Assembly: GCF_034059295.1 (NCBI RefSeq)
Contig: NZ_CP139141.1
Span: 4,509,001-4,573,000 of the forward strand
Length of the DNA stretch: 64,000 nt
Source of the DNA: Pseudomonas sp. HR96
GTDB lineage: Bacteria; Pseudomonadota; Gammaproteobacteria; Pseudomonadales; Pseudomonadaceae
Direction: 5' to 3'
Every line of letters starts with the position of its first letter. The stretch's first letter is position 1. The notes below the pieces were generated by a model. That model was not told the origin of the DNA. It did no database searches and was given only the letters and a program-made list of their open reading frames with translations. Shown here piece after piece: positions 46,345 through 55,991 of this stretch. A program made the translations under genes and the position numbers.

Positions 46345-46365
46345 GTGTAAGGTAGAACCTTACAC
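46345..46365. promoter_or_regulatory. Palindromic operator upstream of higB
   Basis: A perfect inverted repeat gtgtaagg / ccttacac with a 5-base spacer (tagaa) lies seven bases upstream of the higB ATG. The position and symmetry fit the autoregulatory HigA operator; a further tgtaagg occurs near 46380. Confidence 0.65.
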
Positions 46366-46537
46366 CCAGGCAACCATCCTGTAAGGCCTGGCACGACAAG
46401 CAAGTGTTTCCATTCATTACATCTCTCCTGAGGATTCCTTTCCTCTGAAGAGAATGGCGGCCACCTGGTAGTGCGTCAAACAGCCTGCGCGATTTTAGGA
46501 CAATCCCTCGCGACCCCTGGGACAAAACCCGGGCGCT

Positions 46538-48409
46538 CTACCGTTCTGCCCCGCGCAACCCCTGCACCCGCTCGCGCAGCGCCTTGGGCGTTGCCGCATC
46601 GGCCTGCACCGGTTCGCCGGCAACCACGGTCACCTTCGACCAGATGCGATGGAAAAAGCCTTTGCCCGGGTCGCGGCTGAAGAAGCTTCCCCACAGCCCC
46701 TGCAGGGCCATGGGCACCACCGGCACATTCGACTCGGCGAGAATGGTGGTGACACCACTCTTGAACTCGTCGATCTCGCCGGTGGTGGTCAGCTTGCCTT
46801 CGGGAAAGATGCACACCAGCTCGCCATCGGCCAGGTAGCGTCGGATGCGGCTGAAGGCTTCTTCGTAGATCCGCAGGCTTTCGCTGCGACCGGCGATCGG
46901 AATCGCCCCGGCGGTGCGGAAGATGAAGTTGAGCACCGGCAGCCGGTAGATCTTGTAGTACATCACGAAGCGGATCGGCCGGCGCACCGCGCCACCGATC
47001 AGCAGTGCGTCGACGAAGGACACGTGATTGCACACCAGCAACGCCGCACCTTCGTCTGGAATCAGCTGCAGGTCACGATGTTGCACGCGGTACATGGAAT
47101 GGCTGAGCAGCCAGATCATGAAGCGCATGGTGAATTCCGGGACGATGCGGAAGATGTAGGTATTGACCGCGATATTGAGCAGCGAGACCACCAGAAACAG
47201 CTGGGGTATCGACAGCTTGGCCAGGCTCAGCAGCAGGATCGAAACGATCGCCGACACCACCATGAACAACGCGTTGAGAATGTTGTTGGCAGCGATCACC
47301 CGGGCCCGCTGATTTTCTGCCGTGCGCGACTGGATCAGCGCATAGAGCGGCACGATATAGAAGCCGCCGAACATCCCCAGGCCCAGCACGTCGGCCATTA
47401 CCCACCAGGCCTGGCCGTAGCCGAGTACCTGCAGCCAGCTGTGCGGCTCGGCGGCCTGCGGGAAACCGCCCGAATGCCACCACAGCAGCAGGCCGAACAG
47501 GGTCAGGCCGAACGAGCCGAATGGCACCAGGCCGATTTCCACCTTGCGCCCCGACAACCGCTCGCACAGCACCGAGCCCAGTGCGATGCCGACCGAGAAC
47601 ACCGTGAGAATCAGCGTGACCACGGTTTCGTCGCCATACAGCCAGCTCTTGGCATAGGCCGGAATCTGCGTCAGGTAGATGGCGCCGACGAACCAGAACC
47701 ACGAGTTGCCGAGCATCGAGCGTGACACGGCCTTGGTCTGCGCAAAGCCCAGGCGCAGGGTGGCCCAGGACTGGCGCAGGATGTTCCAGTCCAGCGGCAA
47801 CTGCGGCGAGCTGGCAGCAGCGTGGGGGATGGCACGACTGGCCAGGTAGCCGAGCACGGCGACCAGCACGATGGCAGCCGCCACCACCGGCGCATAGTGT
47901 TGCAACGAAAGCATGATGCCGGCGCTGATGGTGCCCGCGAGGATGGCCAGGAAGGTGCCCATCTCCACCAGGCCATTGCCGCCCACAAGCTCGTTTTCGT
48001 GCAGCGCCTGCGGCAGGATCGAATACTTCACCGGGCCGAACAGCGCCGAATGCACACCCATGGCGAACAAGGCCAGCAGCATCAGCCACAGCTGGCTGAA
48101 CACGAAGCCCACCGCCCCCACGGCCATGATCACCACCTCGGCCAGCTTGAGCAGGCGGATCAGCTTTTCCTTGGCGAATTTTTCACCGAACTGGCCCGCC
48201 AGCGCGGAAAACAGGAAAAACGGCAGGATGAACAGCAGGGCACACAGGTTGACCCAGATGTTGTGGTCACCCTCGATGTTCAGCTTGTAGAGAATGGCCA
48301 GAATCAGCGACTGCTTGAACACGTTGTCGTTGAAAGCACCCAGCGCCTGGGTGACGAAGAACGGCAGGAAACGGCGTTTGCCCAGCAGACTGAATTGCGA
48401 TTGACTCAT
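46538..48409 (-). CDS. LplT-PlsC fusion: lysophospholipid transporter plus acyltransferase
   Basis: This 623-residue protein joins an N-terminal MFS domain like LplT (12 helices, about residues 1-415; GAFNDNVFKQSLILAILY is characteristic) to a C-terminal PlsC-type acyltransferase (about 430-615). The latter has the HX4D motif in NHVSFVDAL, GRSESLRIYEEAF and the FPEGKLTTTGEI motif. E. coli Aas carries acyltransferase plus acyl-ACP synthetase; here the synthetase is absent. It should flip lysophospholipids inward and re-acylate them. It lies 14 bases from the next MFS gene upstream on the same strand. Confidence 0.9.
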   Translation of the reverse strand: MSQSQFSLLGKRRFLPFFVTQALGAFNDNVFKQSLILAILYKLNIEGDHNIWVNLCALLFILPFFLFSALAGQFGEKFAKEKLIRLLKLAEVVIMAVGAVGFVFSQLWLMLLALFAMGVHSALFGPVKYSILPQALHENELVGGNGLVEMGTFLAILAGTISAGIMLSLQHYAPVVAAAIVLVAVLGYLASRAIPHAAASSPQLPLDWNILRQSWATLRLGFAQTKAVSRSMLGNSWFWFVGAIYLTQIPAYAKSWLYGDETVVTLILTVFSVGIALGSVLCERLSGRKVEIGLVPFGSFGLTLFGLLLWWHSGGFPQAAEPHSWLQVLGYGQAWWVMADVLGLGMFGGFYIVPLYALIQSRTAENQRARVIAANNILNALFMVVSAIVSILLLSLAKLSIPQLFLVVSLLNIAVNTYIFRIVPEFTMRFMIWLLSHSMYRVQHRDLQLIPDEGAALLVCNHVSFVDALLIGGAVRRPIRFVMYYKIYRLPVLNFIFRTAGAIPIAGRSESLRIYEEAFSRIRRYLADGELVCIFPEGKLTTTGEIDEFKSGVTTILAESNVPVVPMALQGLWGSFFSRDPGKGFFHRIWSKVTVVAGEPVQADAATPKALRERVQGLRGAER

Positions 48410-48423
48410 CTATGAACGTCCTT

Positions 48424-49611
48424 TCAAGAGCCTGCGACCGCCGAGCGGCGACGCATGAGGTTGAGCAGGGCCAGCACGCACAGGACGATCACCGCCAGCG
48501 CATAGCCGTCAGTGGTCGCCAGCAGGCCGAAGCGTTTTGCCAGGGCGCCGGCGATGAACGACGGCACGCAGAAGGCCAGGTAGCTGAGCACATAGAAGGT
48601 CGCCATCAGGCCAGCGCGCTCGTGGGCCAAAGCCTGGGGCATGACGCTGCGTACCGAGCCCAGAAAGCCCGAACCGAAGCCGCCTCCGGCGATCAGTGTG
48701 CCAACGAAGAACAGCCCGAGCGAGCCGGTCTGCGCCGCCACCAGCACCACCGCCAGGCCGCAGGCCAGCAGCGCGCCACCCAGGCGCAGGACCTTTTCCG
48801 CGGCGCGATTGCGCAGGCTGTAGATGGCGGCGGCACCCGCCAGGGTCATCACGGCCACCAGCGCGCCGCCGATCAGGTTGGAGGTCGAGCCAGTGATCGC
48901 ACGCACCGCCGACGGCGCCAGCGACAGGAAGAAACCACCCAGCGACCAGGTCGCGGTGTTGATCGGCAGCACCCGCAACAGCGCGCCGCGCGCCTGGGGC
49001 GGCACATGCAGCGTCGGCTTGAGCGAGGCCAGCGCCCCGGGCATGCGGCTGACGCTCTCCGGCAGGCGCGTCAGCAAGATCGCCTGAAAGACGAACATGC
49101 CCAGGGCGACGATGTAGACCAGACGCAACGGCTCGGGCGCGAACTGCGCCAGCAGGCTGCTGCCCAGCGCGCCGAACGCCATGCCCAGCAACGGCGCCAG
49201 GCTGTTGAGCAGTGGCCCCTGGACCTTGTCGTTGTCGATCAGGGCTGCGCCCAGCGAACTGGTGGCGATCCCCGTGGCGAAGCCCTGCAACACGCGGGCG
49301 AAGATCAGCCAGGCGACATCCACCGCCGCGATGAACAACAGCATCGAGGCGATTTCCAGCAACAGCGCCAGCAGCAGCACCGGCTTGCGGCCCAGGTAGT
49401 CCGACAACGAGCCGACGGTGAGCAAGGCACCCAACAGGCTCAAGGCGTAGACCCCGAACACCAGGGTCAGCACCGCCGGCGAAAAGGCCCAGGCTTCCTG
49501 ATACAAGTGGTACAGCGGAGTGGGAGCGCTCGACGCGGCCAGGAAGGTCAGCAGCGTGAAGGTCAAAAACACCAGGCTCCAGAAGCGCCGTGGCGGCAAG
49601 GTCGCGGTCAT
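48424..49611 (-). CDS. MFS transporter
   Basis: This 395-residue protein has about 12 hydrophobic helices and the MFS loop motif between helices 2 and 3 (GSLSDYLGRKPVLLLA). Half-way symmetry and the GGGFGSGFLGSVRSVMPQ segment suit a drug or metabolite exporter, but the substrate cannot be given. It precedes the LplT-PlsC gene on the same strand and may be co-transcribed. It is divergent from the hybrid kinase, with a 138-base intergenic region carrying both promoters. Confidence 0.88.
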   Translation of the reverse strand: MTATLPPRRFWSLVFLTFTLLTFLAASSAPTPLYHLYQEAWAFSPAVLTLVFGVYALSLLGALLTVGSLSDYLGRKPVLLLALLLEIASMLLFIAAVDVAWLIFARVLQGFATGIATSSLGAALIDNDKVQGPLLNSLAPLLGMAFGALGSSLLAQFAPEPLRLVYIVALGMFVFQAILLTRLPESVSRMPGALASLKPTLHVPPQARGALLRVLPINTATWSLGGFFLSLAPSAVRAITGSTSNLIGGALVAVMTLAGAAAIYSLRNRAAEKVLRLGGALLACGLAVVLVAAQTGSLGLFFVGTLIAGGGFGSGFLGSVRSVMPQALAHERAGLMATFYVLSYLAFCVPSFIAGALAKRFGLLATTDGYALAVIVLCVLALLNLMRRRSAVAGS

Positions 49612-49749
49612 TGAACCCTATCCTCGAAAAATTCCGACGTGCAGTATGCACGCAGTTGCAGGGCAAGCGTGCGACCATGGTCGGCGCTGACAGCGGTGGG
49701 TGGGGCGTGGGAGACTGTGCCGTCGCCTGCTGAAACCGGAGCCCACCGC

Positions 49750-52700
49750 ATGTCGTTGTCCAGCGGGCTGATCGCCACCGTTGCCCTCGCCTACATGGCG
49801 GTGATGTTCGCCATTGCCTTCTATGGCGACCGCCGCCGCACGCCCCTGCCGCCACGCCTGCGGGCCTGGGTCTACAGCCTGTCGCTGGCGGTCTGGTGCA
49901 CCAGCTGGACCTTCTTCGGCGCGGTCGGCCAGGCCGCCGAGCAGCTCTGGGCGTTCCTGCCCATCTACCTGGGGCCGGTGCTGTTGATGGTGCTGGCGCC
50001 CTGGGTGCAGCAGAAGATGGTGCTGATCAGCAAGCGCGAGAACATCACCTCCATTGCCGACTTCATCGCCGCCCGCTACGGCAAGTCGCAGAGCCTGGCG
50101 GTGGTAGTGGCACTGATCTGCCTGGTCGGCGTGCTGCCCTATATCGCCCTGCAGCTCAAGGGCATCGTGCTGGGCGTCAACCTGCTGATCGGCGCCAGCG
50201 CCGACGCCACCGGCACCCGGGTGCAGGACACCGCGCTGGTGGTGTCGCTGATCCTGGCCCTGTTCACCATCATCTTCGGCACGCGCAACCTGGATGTCAC
50301 CGAGCACCACCGGGGCATGGTCCTGGCCATTGCCTTCGAGGCGCTGGTCAAGCTGCTGGCGTTCATCGCGGTCGGTGTGTTCGTCACCTTCGGCCTGTAC
50401 GACGGCTTCGGCGACCTGCTCAGCCAGGCGCAATTGGCGCCGCGCCTGGAGCACTACTGGAGCGAAACGGTGAACTGGCCGTCGATGCTGGTGCAGACCG
50501 GCGTGGCGATGATGGCGGTGATCTGCCTGCCGCGGCAGTTCCACGTCACGGTGGTGGAAAACATCGACCCCCAGGACCTGCGCCTGGCACGCTGGGTGTT
50601 CCCCGGCTACCTGTTGCTGGCGGCGCTGTTCGTGGTGCCGATCGCCTTGGCCGGGCAGCTGCGCCTGCCCGACTCGGTGCTGCCCGACTCGTTCGTCATC
50701 AGCCTGCCGCTGGCTGAAACCCACCCGGCGCTGGCCTTGCTGGCCTTCATCGGCGGCGCCTCGGCGGCGACCGGCATGGTCATCGTGGCCAGCGTGGCGC
50801 TGTCGACCATGGTCTCCAACGACATGCTGCTGCCCTGGCTGCTGCGTCGACAAAGCGCCGAGCGGCCGTTCGAGCTGTTCCGCCACTGGATGCTGACCGT
50901 GCGCCGGGTCAGCATCGTGGTCATCCTGCTGCTGGCCTACGTCAGCTACCGCCTGCTCGGCTCCACCGCAAGCCTGGCGACCATTGGCCAGATCGCCTTT
51001 GCCGCAGTGACCCAACTGGCGCCGGCTATGCTCGGCGCCCTGTACTGGAAACAGGCCAACCGTCGCGGTGTGTTCGCCGGCCTCGCCGCCGGCACCTTCC
51101 TCTGGTTCTACGCCCTGGTGCTGCCCATCGCCGCTCACAGCCTGGGCTGGCCACTGAGCACCTTCCCGGGTCTGGCCTGGCTGCACGGAAATCCGTTGAA
51201 CCTGCCGATCACCCCGCTGACCCAAGGCGTGGTGCTGTCACTGGCGGGCAATTTCGCCTTGTTCGTGTGGGTTTCGCTGCTGTCGCGCACGCGCGTCTCC
51301 GAGCACTGGCAGGCCGGGCGTTTCATCAGCCAGGAAACCCGTGACCGGCCCAATCACCGGCCGCTGCTGGCGGTGCGGGTCGACGACCTGCTCAAACTGG
51401 CCGCGCGCTTTGTCGGCGAGCAACGCGCACAGCTTAGCTTCGAGCGCTATGCCGCGCGCCAGGGCAAGGCGCTGAACCGCAATCACAACGCCGACAGCGA
51501 ATGGATCGCCCATACCGAACGGCTGCTCGCCGGGGTGCTTGGCAGTTCGTCGACCCGCGCGGTGGTCAAGGCCGCCATCGAAGGGCGCGAGATGCAACTC
51601 GAGGACGTGGTGCGCATCGCCGACGAAGCCTCGGAGGTGCTGCAGTTCAACCGCGCGTTGCTGCAAGGGGCGATCGAAAACATTACCCAGGGCATCAGCG
51701 TGGCCGACCGCGCGCTGCGCCTGGTGGCGTGGAACCGCCGCTATCTTGAGCTGTTCGAGTACCCCGAGGGGCTGATCAGTGTCGGCCGGCCGATTGCCGA
51801 CATCATTCGCTACAACGCCGAACGCGGGCTGTGCGGCCCCGGTGAGGCCGAAGTGCATGTGGCGCGGCGCCTGCACTGGATGCGCCAGGGCCGCGCGCAT
51901 ACCTCCGAACGGCTGTTCCCCAACGGCCGGGTCATCGAGCTGATTGGCAACCCCATGCCCGGCGGCGGCTTCGTCATGAGCTTCACCGACATCACCGCCT
52001 ACCGCGAGGCCGAATCCGCGCTCAAGGACGCCAACGAAAGCCTCGAACAACGGGTGCTGGCGCGCACTCGCGAACTGTCCGAATTGAACCTGGCGCTGAC
52101 TGCCGCCAAAGGCACCGCCGAGCTGGCCAACCAGTCGAAGACGCGCTTTCTCACTGCAGTCAGCCACGACCTCATGCAGCCGCTCAACGCCGCCCGGCTG
52201 TTTTCCGCAGCCCTTTCGCATCAGGATGAAGTGCTCTCCAGCGCGGCCCAGCAACTGGTGCGCCACCTGGACAGCTCGCTGCGCTCGGCCGAAGACCTGA
52301 TCAGCGACCTGCTGGACATTTCCCGCCTGGAAAACGGCAAGATCATCCCCGACGTGCGCAGCTTTGCCTTGACCGAGCTGTATGCGCCGCTGGCCGCCGA
52401 ATTCACGGCACTGGCCGAAGAACAGGGCATGGCCTTGCACGTGCGCAGCAGCCAGCTGTCGATCAGCAGCGATCCCAAACTGCTGCGGCGCATCCTGCAG
52501 AATTTCCTGACCAACGCCCTGCGCTACGGCAAGGGGCCGATCCTGCTGGGGGTGCGGCGCAGCGCCGGCAACCTGCGGCTCGAGGTGTGGGACCGTGGCC
52601 CGGGCATCGCCGAGGACAAGCTGCAGGTGATCTTCGAGGAGTTCAAGCGCCTTGATAGCCATCAGACCCGCGCCGAAAAGGGCCTGGGCCTGGGTTTGGC

Positions 52701-53220
52701 GATCACCGACGGTTTGTGCCGGGTGCTCGGCCACCGCCTGCAGGTGCGTTCCTGGCCGGGCCAGGGCAGCGTGTTCAGCATCGAGGTGCCGCAGGCCAGT
52801 GCCACCCTGCCCGCCCCTGCCATCGCCAGCCCCGACGCCCAGCCGCTGAGCGGCGCGCGGGTGCTGTGCGTGGACAACGAAGACAGCATCCTCACGGGCA
52901 TGAGCAGCCTGCTCAGCCGCTGGGGCTGCGAGGTCTGGACCGCCAGCAACCGCGCGCAGTGTCGTGCGTTGCTCGAACAGGGCGTTCGCCCGCAGCTGGC
53001 GCTGGTGGATTTCCACCTGGATGAAGGCGATACCGGCACCGCGTTGATGGCCTGGCTGCGCACCGGCCTGGCCGAACCGCTACCGGGGGTGGTGATCAGC
53101 GCCGACGGCCGCGCCGAAACCCTGGCCCTGGTGCATGCCGCAGGCCTGGACTATCTGCCCAAGCCGCTCAAGCCCGCCGCACTGCGCGCCTTGCTCAATC
53201 GCCACCTGACTCACCGCTGA
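49750..53220 (+). CDS. mxtR: Hybrid sensor kinase MxtR/CrbS with solute-symporter-like sensor
   Basis: This 1156-residue protein has an N-terminal SSF-like membrane domain (about 13 helices, residues 1-540) and a linker. A PAS domain follows (about 650-770: LQGAIENITQGISVADRALR), then HisKA with phospho-acceptor His806 (TAVSHDLMQPLN), HATPase_c (QNFLTNALRYGKG, DRGPGIAED, GLGLGLAITDGL) and a receiver domain with Asp1087 (ALVDFHLDEGD). This architecture is that of CrbS/MxtR, which with CrbR/ErdR controls acetyl-CoA synthetase and acetate use. The response-regulator gene is not in the window. ATG 49750 starts the first membrane helix; the preceding open frame is not conserved-looking. Confidence 0.9.
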   Translation: MSLSSGLIATVALAYMAVMFAIAFYGDRRRTPLPPRLRAWVYSLSLAVWCTSWTFFGAVGQAAEQLWAFLPIYLGPVLLMVLAPWVQQKMVLISKRENITSIADFIAARYGKSQSLAVVVALICLVGVLPYIALQLKGIVLGVNLLIGASADATGTRVQDTALVVSLILALFTIIFGTRNLDVTEHHRGMVLAIAFEALVKLLAFIAVGVFVTFGLYDGFGDLLSQAQLAPRLEHYWSETVNWPSMLVQTGVAMMAVICLPRQFHVTVVENIDPQDLRLARWVFPGYLLLAALFVVPIALAGQLRLPDSVLPDSFVISLPLAETHPALALLAFIGGASAATGMVIVASVALSTMVSNDMLLPWLLRRQSAERPFELFRHWMLTVRRVSIVVILLLAYVSYRLLGSTASLATIGQIAFAAVTQLAPAMLGALYWKQANRRGVFAGLAAGTFLWFYALVLPIAAHSLGWPLSTFPGLAWLHGNPLNLPITPLTQGVVLSLAGNFALFVWVSLLSRTRVSEHWQAGRFISQETRDRPNHRPLLAVRVDDLLKLAARFVGEQRAQLSFERYAARQGKALNRNHNADSEWIAHTERLLAGVLGSSSTRAVVKAAIEGREMQLEDVVRIADEASEVLQFNRALLQGAIENITQGISVADRALRLVAWNRRYLELFEYPEGLISVGRPIADIIRYNAERGLCGPGEAEVHVARRLHWMRQGRAHTSERLFPNGRVIELIGNPMPGGGFVMSFTDITAYREAESALKDANESLEQRVLARTRELSELNLALTAAKGTAELANQSKTRFLTAVSHDLMQPLNAARLFSAALSHQDEVLSSAAQQLVRHLDSSLRSAEDLISDLLDISRLENGKIIPDVRSFALTELYAPLAAEFTALAEEQGMALHVRSSQLSISSDPKLLRRILQNFLTNALRYGKGPILLGVRRSAGNLRLEVWDRGPGIAEDKLQVIFEEFKRLDSHQTRAEKGLGLGLAITDGLCRVLGHRLQVRSWPGQGSVFSIEVPQASATLPAPAIASPDAQPLSGARVLCVDNEDSILTGMSSLLSRWGCEVWTASNRAQCRALLEQGVRPQLALVDFHLDEGDTGTALMAWLRTGLAEPLPGVVISADGRAETLALVHAAGLDYLPKPLKPAALRALLNRHLTHR

Positions 53221-54682
53221 GCGGCACCTCCTCGTCGCTGAGGGCCCGCTCGAGCAGGTCAGCCGGCAGGCTCTTGCTGGCCCGCGCGCCGAGCAACTTG
53301 AGCTGCTCGCTGCGGCTGACCAGGTTGCCGCGGCCCTCCACCAGCTTGTTGCGCGCCGAGCTGTAGGCCTTGTCCAGCTGCTGAAGACGGTTGCCGACCT
53401 CGTCGAGGTCCTGGATGAACAGCACGAACTTATCGTACAGCCAGCCGGCCCGTTCGGCGATCTCGCGGGCGTTCTGGCTCTGCCGCTCCTGCTTCCACAG
53501 GCTGTCGATGACCCGCAAGGTGGCCAGCAGCGTGGTCGGGCTGACGATCACGATCTGCCGGTCGAACGCCTCTTGGAACAGCGTCGGCTCGGCCTGCAGG
53601 GCTGCGGCAAACGCCGCCTCGATGGGCACGAAAAGCAGCACGAAATCCAGGCTGTGCAAGCCTTCCAGGCGATTGTAATCCTTGCCGGACAAACCTTTGA
53701 CGTGGTTGCGCAGGGACAGCACATGCTGCTTGAGTGCCGCCTGGGCCACGGCGGGGTCATCGCAGGTCACATACTGCTGGTAGGCAGTGAGGCTGACCTT
53801 GGAGTCGACCACCACCTGCTTGTCGCCCGGCAGCATGATCAGCACGTCGGGCTGAAAACGCTCGCCATCGGGGCCCTTCAGGCTGACCTGGGTCTGGTAC
53901 TCGCGGCCCTTTTCCAGGCCGGCGTGTTCGAGAACCCGCTCCAGAATCAACTCGCCCCAGTTGCCCTGGGTCTTCTGGCCCTTGAGGGCGCGCGTCAGGT
54001 TGGTGGCCTCGTCGCTCAGGCGCTGGTTGAGCAGTTGCAGCCGCTCGAGTTCCTTGCCCAGCGAGAAACGTTCGCGGGCCTCTTGCTGGTAGCTTTCCTC
54101 CACACGTTTCTCGAACGACTGGATGCGCTCCTTGAGCGGGTCGAGCAGTTGCCCAAGGCGCTGCTGGCTGGTCTCGGCGAAGCGCTGCTCGCGCTCGTCG
54201 AAGATCTTGCCGGCCAGCTCGGCGAACTGCGCGCGCAATTCGTCCCGCGAACCTTGCAGATCCTCCAGGCGCTGCTGATGGCTGCTCTGCTGTTCGCGCA
54301 GCTCGGCGCCGAGCGCCGCGCACTGGGCGTCGAGCTTGCGCAGCTCGGCTTCGCGGGCAGCGCGCTCCAGGCCCCAGGCGTGAGTCGCGTCGCGGCTGTT
54401 GTCGCGTTCGATCTGCAGCAGGTCCAGCTCGCGCGCCTGGGCGGCCAACTCGGCCTGCTTGCGGGCGTTGGCCTGACCCAGGTCGCTGATTTCGTCGCGG
54501 CAGGCGTCCAGCTGCGCGTTGAGCCCGTCCTGGGCCATCTGCGCGTTGGCCAGGCGTTCGTCCTGCAGGCTGGCATCGGCCTGCAAGGCTGCGACACGTC
54601 GCTGTTGCTGCCATGCCAGCACCAGCAATGGCAGGCCGGCCAGCACTAGGCCACACAACAGCGAAGTCAGTTCCAACGGCAT
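53195..54682 (-). CDS. rmuC: DNA recombination protein RmuC
   Basis: This 495-residue protein has an N-terminal membrane anchor (LTSLLCGLVLAGLPLLVLAW), a long coiled coil (about 25-200) and the RmuC nuclease-like core (about 220-450): QGNWGELILERVLEHAGL, FQPDVLIMLPGDKQVVVDSK, LDFVLLFVPIEAAF and VIVSPTTLLATLRVI. RmuC limits rearrangement at inverted repeats. ATG 54682 has ctggag at five bases; the frame to 54943 upstream is not conserved-looking. Its 3' end overlaps the convergent kinase gene by 26 bases. Confidence 0.94.
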   Translation of the reverse strand: MPLELTSLLCGLVLAGLPLLVLAWQQQRRVAALQADASLQDERLANAQMAQDGLNAQLDACRDEISDLGQANARKQAELAAQARELDLLQIERDNSRDATHAWGLERAAREAELRKLDAQCAALGAELREQQSSHQQRLEDLQGSRDELRAQFAELAGKIFDEREQRFAETSQQRLGQLLDPLKERIQSFEKRVEESYQQEARERFSLGKELERLQLLNQRLSDEATNLTRALKGQKTQGNWGELILERVLEHAGLEKGREYQTQVSLKGPDGERFQPDVLIMLPGDKQVVVDSKVSLTAYQQYVTCDDPAVAQAALKQHVLSLRNHVKGLSGKDYNRLEGLHSLDFVLLFVPIEAAFAAALQAEPTLFQEAFDRQIVIVSPTTLLATLRVIDSLWKQERQSQNAREIAERAGWLYDKFVLFIQDLDEVGNRLQQLDKAYSSARNKLVEGRGNLVSRSEQLKLLGARASKSLPADLLERALSDEEVPLSGESGGD

Positions 54683-55766
54683 GGCAACTCCAGTAGAGAC
54701 ACAGGTCATGGACCTGGGCGAGGTTATCGACGAAGGGGCGCGGACTCTACTGCAATTTTCCATCGCCGTGTTGGCGTCCGATAAAGATGAAATCTCGTGT
54801 TTGAGCCATTTTTTTTTGCTGCTTACCAGGGCCGAGCCAGAGATCGATTTTGTTGCGAAAATTCTTGACAGCTTCACCTCGCGCATCGATTCAAAAGCAT
54901 GATCAGCAGCGAACGCCCGGGCTAGAGCAAACGCTTGGGACAATCCACAGAAGCTGTGGATAACTCAGTGGACAACAGCCAATCCCACGCCGCAAAGCCC
55001 GACAGTACGGGGCCTGCAGACAAACTGTCGATTTTTTCACCAATAAAAAAAATCGTTTTTTTTCATTGACTTGAATTTCCAAAAGCGGCTAGGACGGCGG
55101 CTTGTGGAAAACTGACAAGGGCGCGACAGATGCGCCCAAGAGTGTGTACAACTGCCTAAAAAAATGGCAGGGGGAGCGGGCAGCCATCGCGCTCTGGTGC
55201 TGCAAGGCCAGCAGTGGGGGGTTTCATTTGTCAAGCGATGAGGGCAAACTGGCCTGCTCGGCGCATGAAACACAAGCTGCGGTCGAAAAATGTGAACCAG
55301 CGCAAGAAAACCTTGATTCACCTACCCCAGTTGTTGTAGGCTCCGCTCCGTTAGATACAAAGCTGAAAGTCAATTAGCCGAAGCAGTTCCTGTTACAAGC
55401 CCTGAATCGCGACTCTCTATAACGAGTCCGATACCCACTAGGGCGGTCAGCGAACCGGCTTACTCGATGGTCTCCAGAATGCTTTCCCTTCTGTCAACAG
55501 AAGCTGTGCAAAGCCAACTCCTCTGAACCGACCAACCTGCAGATTGATCAGGATCTTCACCCAGGGCCCAGAACCTTTAGCCCCGGTGTGCTGCCTGCCC
55601 TCCTAGTAGCTACCAGTCAGCCCAGGCGCTCAATTGATAACGCGCTAGACACTGGCTGCTTTTGTTCCAGTCAGGTTCTTCGTGGCGGCCAATGGTGGCC
55701 CTGCGTACTGGAACGTTTTAGTCGTGCACAGATCAGATCTGTGTCTTTTGCAGGAACACCCATAAC
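54683..55766. other. Long gene-poor intergenic region upstream of rmuC
   Basis: Over 1 kb with no coding sequence I can support; short ORFs at 55102-55377 and elsewhere lack ribosome sites and family likeness. It holds poly-T/A runs, an AT-rich inverted repeat (cgatttttt/aaaaaatcg, about 55029-55055), and tccacagaagctgtggataa near 54944-54963, which includes a consensus DnaA box (54955-54963) and an inverted tccacag/ctgtgga. A regulatory RNA could lie here, but I recognise none. Confidence 0.5.
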
Positions 55767-55991
55767 ATGACTCACGCCATCCACACCCAAGACGCCATCC
55801 GCACCTTGACCAATGCCTTCGCCCCAATGAACTGCCTGATCATGGCAGCGCGCAAAGGCTGCTTCAGCTTCACCCTGGTCAATGAGCACGGCATCGCTCG
55901 CCACACCGAGCGCCTGTACCCTGATCAGTACTCCAGCGCCGAGCCGCTGCAGGCCGTGATCGACCGTACGCGTCAAGCGCTTGTCGCCTGA
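55767..55991 (+). CDS. Small DUF3509-like protein
   Basis: This 74-residue protein looks like the Pseudomonas DUF3509 family. It has an N-terminal helix ending in AFAPMNCLIM, a beta-hairpin GCFSFTLVNEHGIARHTERL, and a C-terminal helix SAEPLQAVIDRTRQALV. Members are cytoplasmic and uncharacterised. The ATG has aggaa ahead of it (caggaacaccc), and a strong hairpin terminator follows 20 bases after the stop, so it is probably a monocistronic gene. The family assignment rests on pattern recognition. Confidence 0.7.
   Translation: MTHAIHTQDAIRTLTNAFAPMNCLIMAARKGCFSFTLVNEHGIARHTERLYPDQYSSAEPLQAVIDRTRQALVA

Noticed and set aside
49618..53016. 535- and 592-codon minus-strand ORFs opposite the hybrid kinase
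   Set aside because: Shadow frames in high-GC coding sequence; the kinase domains are in the plus frame.
55102..55377. 91-codon ORF in the gap upstream of the DUF3509-like gene
   Set aside because: No convincing ribosome site and unremarkable composition; kept as a non-coding gap.
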